This document shows, in pieces, positions 36,679 to 46,239 of a stretch of 64,000 nucleotides of DNA (positions are counted from its first letter, which is position 1; each line of letters opens with the position of its first letter). The position numbers were made by a program, and so were the translations under genes. The stretch is from contig VRZD01000004.1 of the NCBI GenBank assembly GCA_016743235.1, forward strand, positions 124,001 through 188,000. The letters are read 5' to 3'. The notes under the pieces are model-generated. The model was not told the origin of the DNA and ran no database searches. It saw nothing but the letters and a program-made list of their open reading frames with translations. Source of the DNA: Pantanalinema sp. GBBB05. Lineage in GTDB: Bacteria > Cyanobacteriota > Cyanobacteriia > Leptolyngbyales > Leptolyngbyaceae.

Positions 36679-37527
36679 ATGAAATACACCATTTGGCTTG
36701 GAACCGCGATCGCAGCGCTACTCATGGTTGGAGGCAGTCAGGGCATTGCTCAATCTTCCCTACAAGTTCGGGTCAAGCGCTGGTTAGATGTGCGGCAGAC
36801 GACTGGTAGCGTGAGAATGTTGGAAAATGGTAAGTCCCAACCCGCTCTGGTGGGCTCCCGCCTCGTCAGTATTGGTGATGGAATTGATACTGGGAGCAAT
36901 TCCACTGCTCTACTAGGTGTGGATACTAATGTAGGCTTTGTCACTGTGGCAGAAAACACCTCCCTCCGGATTCAGAAGCTAGAAATTGCCCCTGATAACG
37001 GTCGGGTGACTCATTTAAGTGTGACTAAAGGGCAAGCTCGGTTGAAAGTCCGTCCATTTACTCATCGCGGTTCAGATTTAAAGATTCAAACTCCGGCTGG
37101 GTTTAGTGGAGTCCGTGGGACAGAGTTTGGGTTAGCGATTCAACCCAATGGTAAAACTGGATTGGCGGTGCTGGATGGCAAAGTAAATAGTATCGCGCAA
37201 GGGAAAGAGATCCCCGTCCCACGTGGCTTCCAAAACTTTACGATTCCGGGGGAATCCCCCTCGACACCCGTTCCATTGAAAGACGATACTGGCTTAAAGT
37301 ATGAATTTGAAAAAGTAGTTGAGCGAGGAGTTCGTAAAGTTCGCTTGGTAGGACAAACGGATCCCGTTAATAGTGTTATTGTCGATGGTACTCCCCGTGA
37401 TACCGATCGCTCGGGTCGGTTCACGGCTGATTTGCTGCCAGTCGGTAGTACTCCTGCTCTCAGCTTTCAAGTAACTGTGACTACGCCACTCGGCAAACAA
37501 CAGGTGTATGACCTGGTCTTTCGGTAA
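36679..37527 (+). CDS. FecR-domain exported protein
   Basis: 282 residues with a signal peptide (residues 1-25, ending GIAQ). The FecR domain spans about residues 30-170: SIGDGIDTGSNSTALL, NTSLRIQKLE and IQTPAGFSGVRGTEFGLAI are its marks. A beta-sandwich-like C-terminal part (LVGQTDPVNSVIVDGTPRDTDRSG) follows, as in Ig-like domains. The last 20 bp overlap the start of a CHASE2 histidine kinase in another frame, so the two are translationally coupled. The protein probably senses or supports sensing in the periplasm together with the CHASE2 domain. Confidence 0.92.
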   Translation: MKYTIWLGTAIAALLMVGGSQGIAQSSLQVRVKRWLDVRQTTGSVRMLENGKSQPALVGSRLVSIGDGIDTGSNSTALLGVDTNVGFVTVAENTSLRIQKLEIAPDNGRVTHLSVTKGQARLKVRPFTHRGSDLKIQTPAGFSGVRGTEFGLAIQPNGKTGLAVLDGKVNSIAQGKEIPVPRGFQNFTIPGESPSTPVPLKDDTGLKYEFEKVVERGVRKVRLVGQTDPVNSVIVDGTPRDTDRSGRFTADLLPVGSTPALSFQVTVTTPLGKQQVYDLVFR

Positions 37528-39835
37528 GCATTATTGGCGGCTGCTGCCAGGTGGACTGGTGACTCTGGTGTTTGCTGTTTTGCTACAACTCGGAGCCATC
37601 CAGCCTTTGGAGTATGCTGCCTATAATCTGTTGTTTGCCATTCGGGGTGAGACGGCCTGGGACGATCGTTTGGTGATGATCACGATCGATGAGCACAGCA
37701 TTAAGCAGCTCGGGCGGTTTCCCTGGTCCCGCCAGCGATATGCTGAACTACTTAATACTCTCAACAAAAATAATCCTAGCATCATTGTCCTTGATTTGCT
37801 CTTTTCAGAGCAAAGCCGCGATGATCCTGCGCTTGCCCAAGCGATGACTCAATCGGGTCGTGTGGTGCTTGCCCAAGCGCAGGACAGGACTGGCTTTCTT
37901 CTCCTGCCGGTGACAGCCCTGCGGGATGCGGCGATCGCTACTGGGCATATTTTGCACCAAGCTAGCCGAGATGGTGTGACCCGGCAAGTGCCGCTGACTA
38001 TTCACCAAAAACCAGTATTGGGGCTCGCGGCGATCCAAGCCTATAAGTTGGTTCAGGCTCCCGTAGCGCTACCCAAACTCGATCGACCCTTGTGGATTAA
38101 TTGGCCGGGGCGGGTGGCTCATATTCCTCAATACTCCTTTGTTCGGGTCTTGCAGGGGCAAGTTCCTGCCCATGTCTTTAATCAAAAAATTGTGCTAATT
38201 GGTGTGACAGCGGCGGATGTTGATTCGTTGATCACCCCATTTGACTATAGTCCTCCTGCCAGTGGCGTTTATCTTCATGCTGCCATCATTCACAATTTGC
38301 TTCAGCGTAATGCGCTGCATGTGCCACAGCCAGTTTGGACATGGTTGATTTTATTCGTGGGTAGCCCCACTCTAAGTTGGTTTCTCAGTCAACGTCGAGA
38401 GCTGACTCAGCTGTTAGTCTGGGCAACCTTGTGTTTCGGATGGATGGGCACCAGTATTGTGCTGTTTTACTTCAATTACTGGTTGCCGATCGCGCTCCCC
38501 CTAACGATGGTTACCGCAACCGCTGTTGCTGTTTTGCTGAGCGATCGACTGCAAATTAACGCGCTTTTGCAACAGCAGGTCAGATTATTGTGGCAGAAGT
38601 ATCAGCCGGACTTGGTCAATCATCCGTCTCGGCTAGCGGCTCTGTCCACTGAGCCAACTCATCCCCTGTGGGATTCAGCCTCTAGTATGGCTCAACTAGC
38701 GACCTTAGCCGAGCAGTTTGGGCGATCGCAATCTACGCAAGCCGCGATCGCTCGCAGTTTATCGATTGGACTGATTGCTGCCGATTTAGACGGCACGATT
38801 TGGTTTTGTAACCCTCATGCCAGCCAGTGGTTATTGGCCCAAACTGGAGAACTGCTGGCGACTTGCTTAGTGCCACACTGGTTAACGGCTGAACAATGGC
38901 AGGCTGATCTCACTCAACTGATGCAGCAACAGCCGGTGTCACCGCGGGAGTTTCAGCGGGACGATCGCTGGTTTGAGATGAAGTTAGAGCCATTAACTTA
39001 TCAGGCGGCGATTACTCATGAGTATACTGAAGCGGATGGTTTAGATGGTCTGCTGTTGCTGCTGGAAGATATCACCCTGCGTAAACAGGTGGAAGCAACC
39101 CTGGAACAGCAAGTGCAGGAACACCAGCGCTTGAGCCAACTGAAGGATGATTTTCTCAGTACGGTGTCCCATGAACTGCGGGCACCAATGGCGAATATTA
39201 AAATGGCGATCGCCATGTTGAAAATTGCCAAATCTGACTTAGAGCGAGAACGCTACCTAAAAATTTTGCAAAGCGAATGTGCCCGTGAGATGGAGTTGAT
39301 CAATGATCTGTTGGATCTGCAACGATTAGAGGCAGGCGCACGGATTTATAGCCCGGAAACGATTGATTTGCAAGACTGGCTACCTGTCCTGGTCGAGCCT
39401 TTCTATGAGCGGGCAGAAGCACAGCAACAAACTCTACAAGTCCAATTGCCTAAACAGTTACCCAGTTTGGTTTCTGACCAGCCCAGCTTAGAGCGGATTA
39501 TGGTGGAACTGGTGAATAATGCCTGTAAATATACGCCACCCACAGGAGAAATTAAAGTAATGGCAGATTGGTCGCCAACCTATGTGGAACTGGTAGTGCA
39601 GAACTCGGGCACCGAAATTCCCCCGGCTGACCTGCCCCGAATTTTTGAAAAGTTCTACCGCGTTCCGCGCACCGATCGCTGGAAACGGGGTGGCACGGGT
39701 TTGGGATTGGCGTTAGTAAAGAAATTAGTGGAATATCTAGGCGGTAAAATCGAAGTCAGAAGTAGTGCTGGGCAAACGACATTTATTGTGCAACTTCCGC
39801 TCCGTTATCAAGTTCCTGATACTATAGAACCCTAG
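37508..39835 (+). CDS. CHASE2-domain sensor histidine kinase
   Basis: 775 residues. A membrane helix near residues 13-33 is followed by an extracytoplasmic CHASE2 domain (about 35-270; DDRLVMITIDEHSI and FPWSRQRYAELL), then three membrane helices to about 350. A PAS-like segment (about 415-515) is followed by HisKA with His555 in STVSHELRAP and by HATPase_c (NNACKYTPP, GGTGLGLALVKKL). All kinase motifs look intact. No receiver domain or response regulator is adjacent, so it is an orphan kinase. It is coupled to the upstream FecR gene by a 20-bp overlap; the ligand is unknown. Confidence 0.95.
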   Translation: MTWSFGKHYWRLLPGGLVTLVFAVLLQLGAIQPLEYAAYNLLFAIRGETAWDDRLVMITIDEHSIKQLGRFPWSRQRYAELLNTLNKNNPSIIVLDLLFSEQSRDDPALAQAMTQSGRVVLAQAQDRTGFLLLPVTALRDAAIATGHILHQASRDGVTRQVPLTIHQKPVLGLAAIQAYKLVQAPVALPKLDRPLWINWPGRVAHIPQYSFVRVLQGQVPAHVFNQKIVLIGVTAADVDSLITPFDYSPPASGVYLHAAIIHNLLQRNALHVPQPVWTWLILFVGSPTLSWFLSQRRELTQLLVWATLCFGWMGTSIVLFYFNYWLPIALPLTMVTATAVAVLLSDRLQINALLQQQVRLLWQKYQPDLVNHPSRLAALSTEPTHPLWDSASSMAQLATLAEQFGRSQSTQAAIARSLSIGLIAADLDGTIWFCNPHASQWLLAQTGELLATCLVPHWLTAEQWQADLTQLMQQQPVSPREFQRDDRWFEMKLEPLTYQAAITHEYTEADGLDGLLLLLEDITLRKQVEATLEQQVQEHQRLSQLKDDFLSTVSHELRAPMANIKMAIAMLKIAKSDLERERYLKILQSECAREMELINDLLDLQRLEAGARIYSPETIDLQDWLPVLVEPFYERAEAQQQTLQVQLPKQLPSLVSDQPSLERIMVELVNNACKYTPPTGEIKVMADWSPTYVELVVQNSGTEIPPADLPRIFEKFYRVPRTDRWKRGGTGLGLALVKKLVEYLGGKIEVRSSAGQTTFIVQLPLRYQVPDTIEP

Positions 39836-40579
39836 TTACGAAGCTAACAGAATCCGATCGACGAATTTAGCAATTAATTGGTTGGCGATCGGGGTATCTT
39901 GTAAGCTGTTGAGGATACCATCCAGAACGTCGCGGTTTTCCAGGTAGCGATCGTGGTAGCGGGTGATCCGGGCTGATAGATCTTGCGGATCCAGTTCGGG
40001 GTGAAACTGAAAACTGTAAAACGGTTTGCCTGCCATTTTGAAGGCATGGTAAGGGCAGTGATCGGAATAAGCCAGGAGAATGGCTCCTTCCGGCAAAGAA
40101 TTGGCCCGTTCTTTGTGTCCGGAGACAGCCCAAAAGCCATTGGGGACATCATGAAATAACTGATCTGTAGCCGCCGCCTCGGTTAACCAGAGGGGATAGG
40201 TGCCCATCTCCATATTGGCTTTGTCTAAAATCACCTTACCCCCCAAGGCTTCTACAGCGGCTTGAAACCCAAAGCAGGACGCAAAAACTGGAATACTTTG
40301 CTGTAAACAGTAGGCAAGTAACTGTTTAGCCGATTCCACAAACACATAAATGTCTGGCTGAATCACCGAGGCATCACTGGAACCGCCAACAAATAGGGCA
40401 TCATACCCACGAATGCATTCCGGGGCAAAGTGGGGAGTCTTGAACACATCCAGCACCGTAAATTGTTCAGGTGCTAGAGCGCTGTAGCGGACAAACTCAT
40501 CTAACTCTTCTAAGCGGGTGACTTCATCATCCCGAATTTGCATCAACAGAATCCGTAGTTGGGAACGGTGGGTTGCCAT
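39836..40579 (-). CDS. Class I glutamine amidotransferase-like protein
   Basis: 247 residues from the ATG at 40579 (MATHRSQLRILL). Upstream in-frame ATGs at 40615 and 40690 would add up to 37 residues of unlikely composition. It has the GATase fold with the nucleophile elbow VFASCFGFQAAVEALGG and the catalytic His-Glu in FQFHPELD. Standalone members of this family resemble GMP synthase amidotransferase domains and act as gamma-glutamyl hydrolases or unknown amidotransferases. Its stop codon abuts that of the histidine kinase on the other strand with no base between. Confidence 0.88.
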   Translation of the reverse strand: MATHRSQLRILLMQIRDDEVTRLEELDEFVRYSALAPEQFTVLDVFKTPHFAPECIRGYDALFVGGSSDASVIQPDIYVFVESAKQLLAYCLQQSIPVFASCFGFQAAVEALGGKVILDKANMEMGTYPLWLTEAAATDQLFHDVPNGFWAVSGHKERANSLPEGAILLAYSDHCPYHAFKMAGKPFYSFQFHPELDPQDLSARITRYHDRYLENRDVLDGILNSLQDTPIANQLIAKFVDRILLAS

Positions 40580-40840
40580 AAAGAAACGATCGCTTGGAGT
40601 GATTTGCAGAACCATCTTCGATGATAGCGATCGTACTGCCCCCAAATGCAGTTTGATTGTCAATCCTCCCCCACCCACCTGAAAACGCACTAGAAGCGCC
40701 CAAGTTTCGCGAAATCAAGGGTGAGGGGAGCAAAATCAGGGGCTACGACCCAGAAATCTGATAAACCATAGCCTTGAGCAAAAAATCAAGACATCGGTCT
40801 ACCAATTTCTTAGCAGTCACGAACAGTGAAGCTAGTTTTC

Positions 40841-41281
40841 CTATTCTTCAATCTTCACCGATAGAATTTTGTCGCCTTGACGCACGGCATTCACGACATC
40901 CATATCTTCAGTCTTGCCAAATACCGTATGGACGCCATCCAAATGCGGTTGCGGCGAATGGCAAATGAAAAACTGACTGCCGCCGGTATTGGGACCTGCG
41001 TGGGCCATCGACAAAGTTCCTGCCTGATGCTTATTGGGATTAATTTCGCACTTGATCGTATAACCCGGACCACCCGTGCCTGGACGACCCGATGCACCTT
41101 CCCGAGTATTTGGGCAACCCCCTTGAATCATAAAATCGGGAATCACCCGGTGAAATGCCAAGCCATCGTAGTAGCCTTTCTTCGACAGATCAACAAAATT
41201 CTTGACGGTATTCGGCGCATCCTGATCAAACAGATCTAGATGAATCGTACCCTTGCTCGTTTCCATAATGGCGCGAGTCAT
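40841..41281 (-). CDS. Peptidyl-prolyl cis-trans isomerase, cyclophilin type
   Basis: 146 residues, cytosolic cyclophilin without signal peptide. Conserved elements include [13 protein letters not shown] with the catalytic Arg, the [12 protein letters not shown] segment, [17 protein letters not shown] and [11 protein letters not shown]. It speeds proline isomerisation in protein folding. The gene is monocistronic. Length is typical of small bacterial cyclophilins. Confidence 0.97.
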   Translation of the reverse strand: MTRAIMETSKGTIHLDLFDQDAPNTVKNFVDLSKKGYYDGLAFHRVIPDFMIQGGCPNTREGASGRPGTGGPGYTIKCEINPNKHQAGTLSMAHAGPNTGGSQFFICHSPQPHLDGVHTVFGKTEDMDVVNAVRQGDKILSVKIEE

Positions 41282-41379
41282 AGTCTCTCCTTATGCAGTT
41301 CTCAGATCTTCCAGATTCTACAATCCTGCGATCGCCCTGGTGAGTTTCCCCTAAAAATCTCTAGGCTTTCGCACCCCTG

Positions 41380-41898
41380 TTACTGCCAGGGATCGGATGC
41401 CACTGGATCAGGTTCATTCTCCTGACCATTACCGCGAGGGGGATTGAGCTTATCCATTTCCCAAGTAGTATAGGTGCCGATCGGACTCCAGATTAAATAA
41501 GGCAACAACAATGCCGCCGCCCAGCCAGAAATCGGCAGTACCAGCAATGCCAAAATCAATCCTAATACCGAACCAACTCCACCGACGATCGTAGCGGCCT
41601 TGAGGTTATGGGTCCATAACGTGACTGGAGAGTACGCCACAATCACCAGTTCCACTAATAAATAAAACGCCATTAACCACCAAGTCTTTTGGCTACCCGG
41701 ATCACTTTCCCAAACAATCACCGCCGACCAAGCGCCACAGATAAATACTGTGATCCAGATGATGGGAATGAGGAATTCAAACGTTAGCCAACGAGGACGT
41801 TGCAACCGCCGAAACCACTTGACATCCTTAGGACGTAAAACGTTGCTCAACAGAGCCACTAACAACGTTACTCCACCAATTACCATCCAAGATTTCAT
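41380..41898 (-). CDS. TspO/MBR-family membrane protein
   Basis: 172 residues with five hydrophobic helices, the TspO number. Aromatic-rich segments (WFRRLQRPRWLTFEFLIP, ICGAWSAVIVW, TWWLMAFYLLVE) match the cyanobacterial branch of the TspO/MBR (tryptophan-rich sensory protein) family. TspO binds tetrapyrroles or cholesterol and acts in stress signalling; ligand binding is not shown for this branch. The hydrophilic C-terminal tail (about 25 residues) is rich in Asn, Pro and Glu. Confidence 0.8.
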   Translation of the reverse strand: MKSWMVIGGVTLLVALLSNVLRPKDVKWFRRLQRPRWLTFEFLIPIIWITVFICGAWSAVIVWESDPGSQKTWWLMAFYLLVELVIVAYSPVTLWTHNLKAATIVGGVGSVLGLILALLVLPISGWAAALLLPYLIWSPIGTYTTWEMDKLNPPRGNGQENEPDPVASDPWQ

Positions 41899-42077
41899 GC
41901 GCGGCTGCCTCCTTCGTTAGCGTTATTGTCCTGCTCTTTCCACTGCACCGTCATCAATCCCAGGAGCGATCGTCAACCCCCTAATCGACAGAGATAAAGT
42001 TTTGTAACAGTTTAGACAAGGGTGGCGCGATCGCCTGAAAACCTTATAGCCCCAATTCAAGGTAAAGGTATAAGGTT

Positions 42078-42275
42078 ATGCAACTCGGTCAAATTTTATT
42101 GCGCAAGCAGTTAGTCTCTTACCAACAACTGGAACACGTGTTACAGGAGCAAGCTACTAAGCAAAAACGTTTAGGCGAGTTACTGCTGGAACACTCCATC
42201 ATTTCACCTGAGGATCTAACCTTAACGCTATTAGAACAGCAGTGGCGGCGGCAAGGATATTGGGTGATTGATTAA
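42078..42275 (+). CDS. Small MshEN-like protein
   Basis: 65 residues. The pattern LGQILLRKQLVSYQQLEHVLQEQ then KRLGELLLEHSIISPEDL is one copy of the MshEN/GspE N-terminal fold, found at the N-terminus of type II secretion and type IV pilus ATPases and, in some, a c-di-GMP site. Here it stands without any ATPase. The stop codon overlaps the next ATG (TAATG), so it is coupled to the downstream DUF1822-like gene. A stand-alone adaptor role is inference. Confidence 0.75.
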   Translation: MQLGQILLRKQLVSYQQLEHVLQEQATKQKRLGELLLEHSIISPEDLTLTLLEQQWRRQGYWVID

Positions 42276-42607
42276 TGGGAAACGATCGCCGGTCTCCTGT
42301 ATCCAAATTGATCGACTTGGGCACTCACTTAGGACAGACTGCGGTGGTTCTATTAGTAGAGTTACAACCTGAGACAAGCGATCGCATCCATGTGCATTTA
42401 CGGGCTTATCCAGCGAATGGCAATTTGCATTTACCGACAGGAGTGCAATTAGTTCTAGCAGATGCGGCTGGACAAGCAGTTTCTACTGTAACTGCTAGGG
42501 AGGCAGATAACTACATCCAGCTTCGGCTAATTGGTCAACCAGGGGAAGCCTTTGGGGTGACTCTGGCATTGAATCAAATCAGTGTCACAGAACAGTTTTT
42601 GATTTAA
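42275..42607 (+). CDS. Short DUF1822-like protein
   Basis: 110 residues. It resembles only the C-terminal beta domain of the longer cyanobacterial DUF1822 proteins: LGQTAVVLLVELQPE, then IHVHLRAYPANGNLHLP, QLVLADAAG, DNYIQLRL and the final VTEQFLI. The long N-terminal part of the family is missing, so it is either a minimal family member or a truncated one. DUF1822 genes often lie next to CHAT genes, as here. Function unknown. Confidence 0.75.
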   Translation: MGNDRRSPVSKLIDLGTHLGQTAVVLLVELQPETSDRIHVHLRAYPANGNLHLPTGVQLVLADAAGQAVSTVTAREADNYIQLRLIGQPGEAFGVTLALNQISVTEQFLI

Positions 42608-42914
42608 GTCCAACTCAGATAGCCCCTTCAGGAACCTGTTGGCTTCATCCTGTAGACTTATTTATCCCGTAAAACTACCGAAATTTCCTATCTAGACTAA
42701 TTAAGTTTGCCATCGCTCCCGTCCTGATCGAGCCGCGATCGTGGGCAGCTTTCTCCTGCCTGCCAGTTTCGCTCCGGACAGATAAGTTTAACTTCCGCTC
42801 TACTGAATCAGAAGATCCCAACGGTTTGCTAGTAACGCGGTTTCGTAAGTTCGAGTGTGTTCCTTGCCCCCCAGGAGAGTCGTTTGGCTCTACCTGCTAT
42901 ACAGGAGATGATGC
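42608..42914. other. Intergenic region before the CHAT gene, 307 bp
   Basis: No credible ORF or structured RNA is seen. Near its right end is AGGAG at 42903-42907, a ribosome site seven bases before the CHAT ATG at 42915. The length of the gap suggests that the CHAT gene has its own promoter, although it follows the DUF1822-like gene in the same direction. Confidence 0.5.
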
Positions 42915-44921
42915 ATGGCTAAGTTGGTTGTCCTCAAGTTTGTCAATGGCAACTTTGAGCAGGGTTTTTCCGTGGTGTTGCAGATTAGTGAAGAAGGCGA
43001 TCGACCATTCTTCCAAACCATTGGACACTTGCCCGCTGCCCCCCAACTACCCCAACTCTACAAAAACTGGCAAACCATTTATCACGGGTTTGACGATCGC
43101 ACCCGCAAGCACACGACCGCTTCTCCTCACCGCTTAGAAATTCCCGCTGGACAAGTGACCAATGTCTCAATGCGGGATGAGTGTGATAACGTTGCCCACA
43201 CCCTAGCAGAACAATTGAATCAGTGGCTGCGATCGGAAACCTTCCGTCCGATCCGAGAAGGAATTTTGGAGAACTTGAAGCGGAACGATCGAGTCCGCCT
43301 GATTCTGCAAACCGAAGATCCGTTATTAAAACGCCTGCCCTGGCATATTTGGGATATTTGCGATCGCTATCCGAGAACCGAAATGGCGCTCAGTGCTGCC
43401 ACCTATGGGTCTGTCCGCCGCCAACCCCATCATCCTACTGTCAGTGGGGCAAAAGTTCGGATTCTCGCCATCCTGGGCAGCGATCACGGCATTGATGTGC
43501 AGGCTGACCAACGCCTATTACGTCGTTTACCCAATGCTGAAATTACTTTTTTAGTCAAACCCAAGCGGAAGGAACTTAATGACCAGCTTTGGGCGCAGGG
43601 TTGGGATATTCTGTTCTTTGCGGGACATAGCGCCAGTCAGCCCAATGATGAAGCGGGCAAAATCTATATTAATGACACGGAAAGTTTAACTACCGTCAAA
43701 CTGCGCTATGCCTTAAAAAAGGCGGTAGAAAGTGGGTTAAAACTGGCAATTTTCAATTCCTGCGATGGTTTGGGCTTGGCGCGAGATTTGGCAGATTTGC
43801 AAATTCCCCAGGTGATTGTGATGCGGGAACCTGTACCGGATCTTGTAGCGCAGGAATTCCTCAAATCTTTTTTGGAAGCCTTTGCGCGGGGCGAATCCTT
43901 CTACCTGGCCGTCCGGGAAGCCCGCGAAAAACTGCAAGGGTTGGAAGACCAATTCCCCTGTGCCACCTGGCTACCAATCATTTGCCAGAATCCTGCCGAA
44001 ATTCCCCCCACCTGGGCAAACTGGTGTGGTCAATCCGCCTCAGAGCAACCTAAAGCGACTTCGGGCAAAGAGCGCTCCGGTCATCGGGTGGCTCCTCACC
44101 TGGATGCCGATTCTAGCCAGGGTATCGTCATTCGGATTACCGCCGATCGTCCGGCTGCCACCCAAACCTTACCCCGCCCCGTCGCGACTGCCAAACGTCG
44201 CCCAAAATCGAAATCACAGAAATTCCTGGAGCGATCGAGCGATATCACCCAGCAACTCTACCAATTTGGCAATCGCTGGCTTCAACTCGGGTTACTAATT
44301 CTCCAAGCTACGGTGATTGGCGGAGTCAGTAGTTGTGTTGGAGCCGCTATCGGCTTTTGGTTAGCCTACCGATCGCCCATGACAAGCTGGTGGCAAATTT
44401 GGCTTCCTAAACTATCCGGACTCCTGCCATTTGGTCTACAGTTACGTCCGGCGATCGTCTTGTTTGCCGTCACCGGATTCTGTACCGCTTGCGGCTTAAT
44501 GCACACCCGCCATCTGGAACGTCAACCCTGGTTCTGGACTTCCACCTTACTCGCCGCATTCGGCTACGCCCTAGCCTGGGCAAGCTGGCAGTTTGGCATG
44601 ATCCAAACCACCTGGGCAGGCATGATTGTGCTGGGGGCGATCGCCGCCTTATTTTTGATTGCGGGTCTAGGGTTAGTAGAGCATCCCCTATTGCATGTGA
44701 TCATTGCCGTGGTCGGCACAGGTTTAGTCAGTTGGGTCGGATTACTCAGTGCAAAACCAGTGATTTTGCTGCTCTCAGTTCAAGGCAACACAGTATTATC
44801 CGCCGATGCCTTTAGCACTGCGCTTTATTTCTTCAGTCGCTTAGGAACCGTGATTAGCCTCTGGTTCGCCATCAGCTATTTCGTGATTGCTCCCAGAATG
44901 CTGCGATCGCGGTGGCAATAG
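42915..44921 (+). CDS. Membrane CHAT-domain (caspase-like) protein
   Basis: 668 residues. Residues 1-150 form an N-terminal domain found ahead of cyanobacterial CHAT domains (KLVVLKFVNGNFEQGF). The CHAT domain (about 150-365) has the catalytic dyad of clan CD proteases: His238 in FAGHSA and Cys283 in NSCDGLG. A basic, low-complexity linker to about 450 leads to about six membrane helices (455-660). Proteolysis is likely from the intact dyad; its target is unknown. It lies downstream of MshEN-like and DUF1822-like genes and converges on sufS with a 25-bp gap. Confidence 0.9.
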   Translation: MAKLVVLKFVNGNFEQGFSVVLQISEEGDRPFFQTIGHLPAAPQLPQLYKNWQTIYHGFDDRTRKHTTASPHRLEIPAGQVTNVSMRDECDNVAHTLAEQLNQWLRSETFRPIREGILENLKRNDRVRLILQTEDPLLKRLPWHIWDICDRYPRTEMALSAATYGSVRRQPHHPTVSGAKVRILAILGSDHGIDVQADQRLLRRLPNAEITFLVKPKRKELNDQLWAQGWDILFFAGHSASQPNDEAGKIYINDTESLTTVKLRYALKKAVESGLKLAIFNSCDGLGLARDLADLQIPQVIVMREPVPDLVAQEFLKSFLEAFARGESFYLAVREAREKLQGLEDQFPCATWLPIICQNPAEIPPTWANWCGQSASEQPKATSGKERSGHRVAPHLDADSSQGIVIRITADRPAATQTLPRPVATAKRRPKSKSQKFLERSSDITQQLYQFGNRWLQLGLLILQATVIGGVSSCVGAAIGFWLAYRSPMTSWWQIWLPKLSGLLPFGLQLRPAIVLFAVTGFCTACGLMHTRHLERQPWFWTSTLLAAFGYALAWASWQFGMIQTTWAGMIVLGAIAALFLIAGLGLVEHPLLHVIIAVVGTGLVSWVGLLSAKPVILLLSVQGNTVLSADAFSTALYFFSRLGTVISLWFAISYFVIAPRMLRSRWQ

Positions 44922-44946
44922 ACCCGTTCAATTAGCCATTCAAGCT

Positions 44947-46206
44947 CTAACCAAAAATATCGGCAAAAAAGGCGATCGCCTCTTTCAGCGCCCCGATAAA
45001 CACATCAATTTCTTCACGGGTGTTGTAGAAATACAAACTTGCCCGTGCGGTGGATTGGGCTTTCAGGTAACGGTGTAATGGCTGGGTGCAGTGGTGTCCG
45101 GCTCGAATGGCGACACCCGCCTGATCCAAAATGGTCGAAAGATCGTGGGGATGGACTTCGCCAGCGGTGAAGGAGGCTAACGCGGCTCGACCACTACCAT
45201 CCTCCTGCGGTTGCGGTCCATATAGACGCAGTTGGGGAATTTGATGCAGTTGTTGGAACAGGTAAGCAGTCAGTTCTTCCTCATAGGCATGAATTTTGTC
45301 CATGCCAATCTGGCTCAGGTAATCGACCGCCGCTCCTAGACCGATCGCTTCGGCAATGGCTGGCGTTCCGGCTTCAAATTTATGCGGTAGATCGGCGTAG
45401 GTGGCGTGATCGAGAAACACATCAGCAATCATCTCTCCACCACCCAGGAAGGGTGGCATCGATCGCAACAAGGCTAACTTGCCATATAGGAAGCCAATTC
45501 CGGTCGGACCACACATTTTGTGACCGGAAGCCACTAGCCAATCACAGTCAATGTCTTGCACATCGATCGGCATGTGGGGGGTACTTTGGCAGGCATCGAT
45601 CAGGACTTTAGCCCCGTAGTGATGCGCGGCGGCTGTAATCTCCTTCACCGGGTTAATGCAACCCAGCGTGTTCGAGACATGCACCACCGAGACTAATTTG
45701 GTTTTGTCAGACAGCAGCGATCGATATTGCTCAAAATCGAATTCTTCCGTTTCGGTCAGCTCGACAAACTTGAGGACAGCTCCCGTCCGTTGGGCGACCA
45801 TTTGCCAGGGAATCAGATTACTGTGGTGTTCCATCACCGTCAGGATAATCTCATCACCCCGTTGCAAGTGATTCATGCCCCAGGAATAGGCGACTAGATT
45901 AATGGCTTCACTGGCGTTGCGAGTATAGACAATCTCCTGCCGAGACGCTGCATTCACAAACGCCGCAATCTTATCCCGCGCCGCTTCGTAGGCATCCGTC
46001 GCCCGCGCACTCAGGGTATGCACCCCGCGATGGACATTGGAGTTATCCTGCTCGTAATAATCCCGTAGGGCATTCAGTACCGCGATTGGTTTTTGCGAGG
46101 TGGCCGCATTGTCCAGGTAGACCAGTGGCTTGCCATGCACTTGCTGCTGCAAGATTGGAAAGTCGGCACGGACGGTGAGGGCGAGGGGTTTTTCCTGAAT
46201 CAACAT
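44947..46206 (-). CDS. sufS: Cysteine desulfurase SufS
   Basis: 419 residues, a PLP-dependent class V aminotransferase fold. It removes sulfur from cysteine to feed iron-sulfur cluster assembly on SufBCD. Seen are [11 protein letters not shown] near the start, [12 protein letters not shown], the PLP lysine in [12 protein letters not shown], and the active Cys373 in [11 protein letters not shown], the SufS/CsdA-type short loop. Last gene of the ftrC-sufBCDS cluster. No SufE gene is in the window, so its sulfur acceptor is elsewhere. Confidence 0.98.
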   Translation of the reverse strand: MLIQEKPLALTVRADFPILQQQVHGKPLVYLDNAATSQKPIAVLNALRDYYEQDNSNVHRGVHTLSARATDAYEAARDKIAAFVNAASRQEIVYTRNASEAINLVAYSWGMNHLQRGDEIILTVMEHHSNLIPWQMVAQRTGAVLKFVELTETEEFDFEQYRSLLSDKTKLVSVVHVSNTLGCINPVKEITAAAHHYGAKVLIDACQSTPHMPIDVQDIDCDWLVASGHKMCGPTGIGFLYGKLALLRSMPPFLGGGEMIADVFLDHATYADLPHKFEAGTPAIAEAIGLGAAVDYLSQIGMDKIHAYEEELTAYLFQQLHQIPQLRLYGPQPQEDGSGRAALASFTAGEVHPHDLSTILDQAGVAIRAGHHCTQPLHRYLKAQSTARASLYFYNTREEIDVFIGALKEAIAFFADIFG

Positions 46207-46239
46207 GGTGACAACCGTAGAAGGGTGGGAATTCGGAGA

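Noticed and set aside
36679..37527. FecR as part of an iron-uptake signalling locus
   Set aside because: No FecI-type sigma factor or TonB receptor is adjacent; the neighbour is a CHASE2 kinase.
42826..43137. Plus-strand ORF overlapping the start of the CHAT gene
   Set aside because: Out of frame with the clear CHAT reading frame and without domain.
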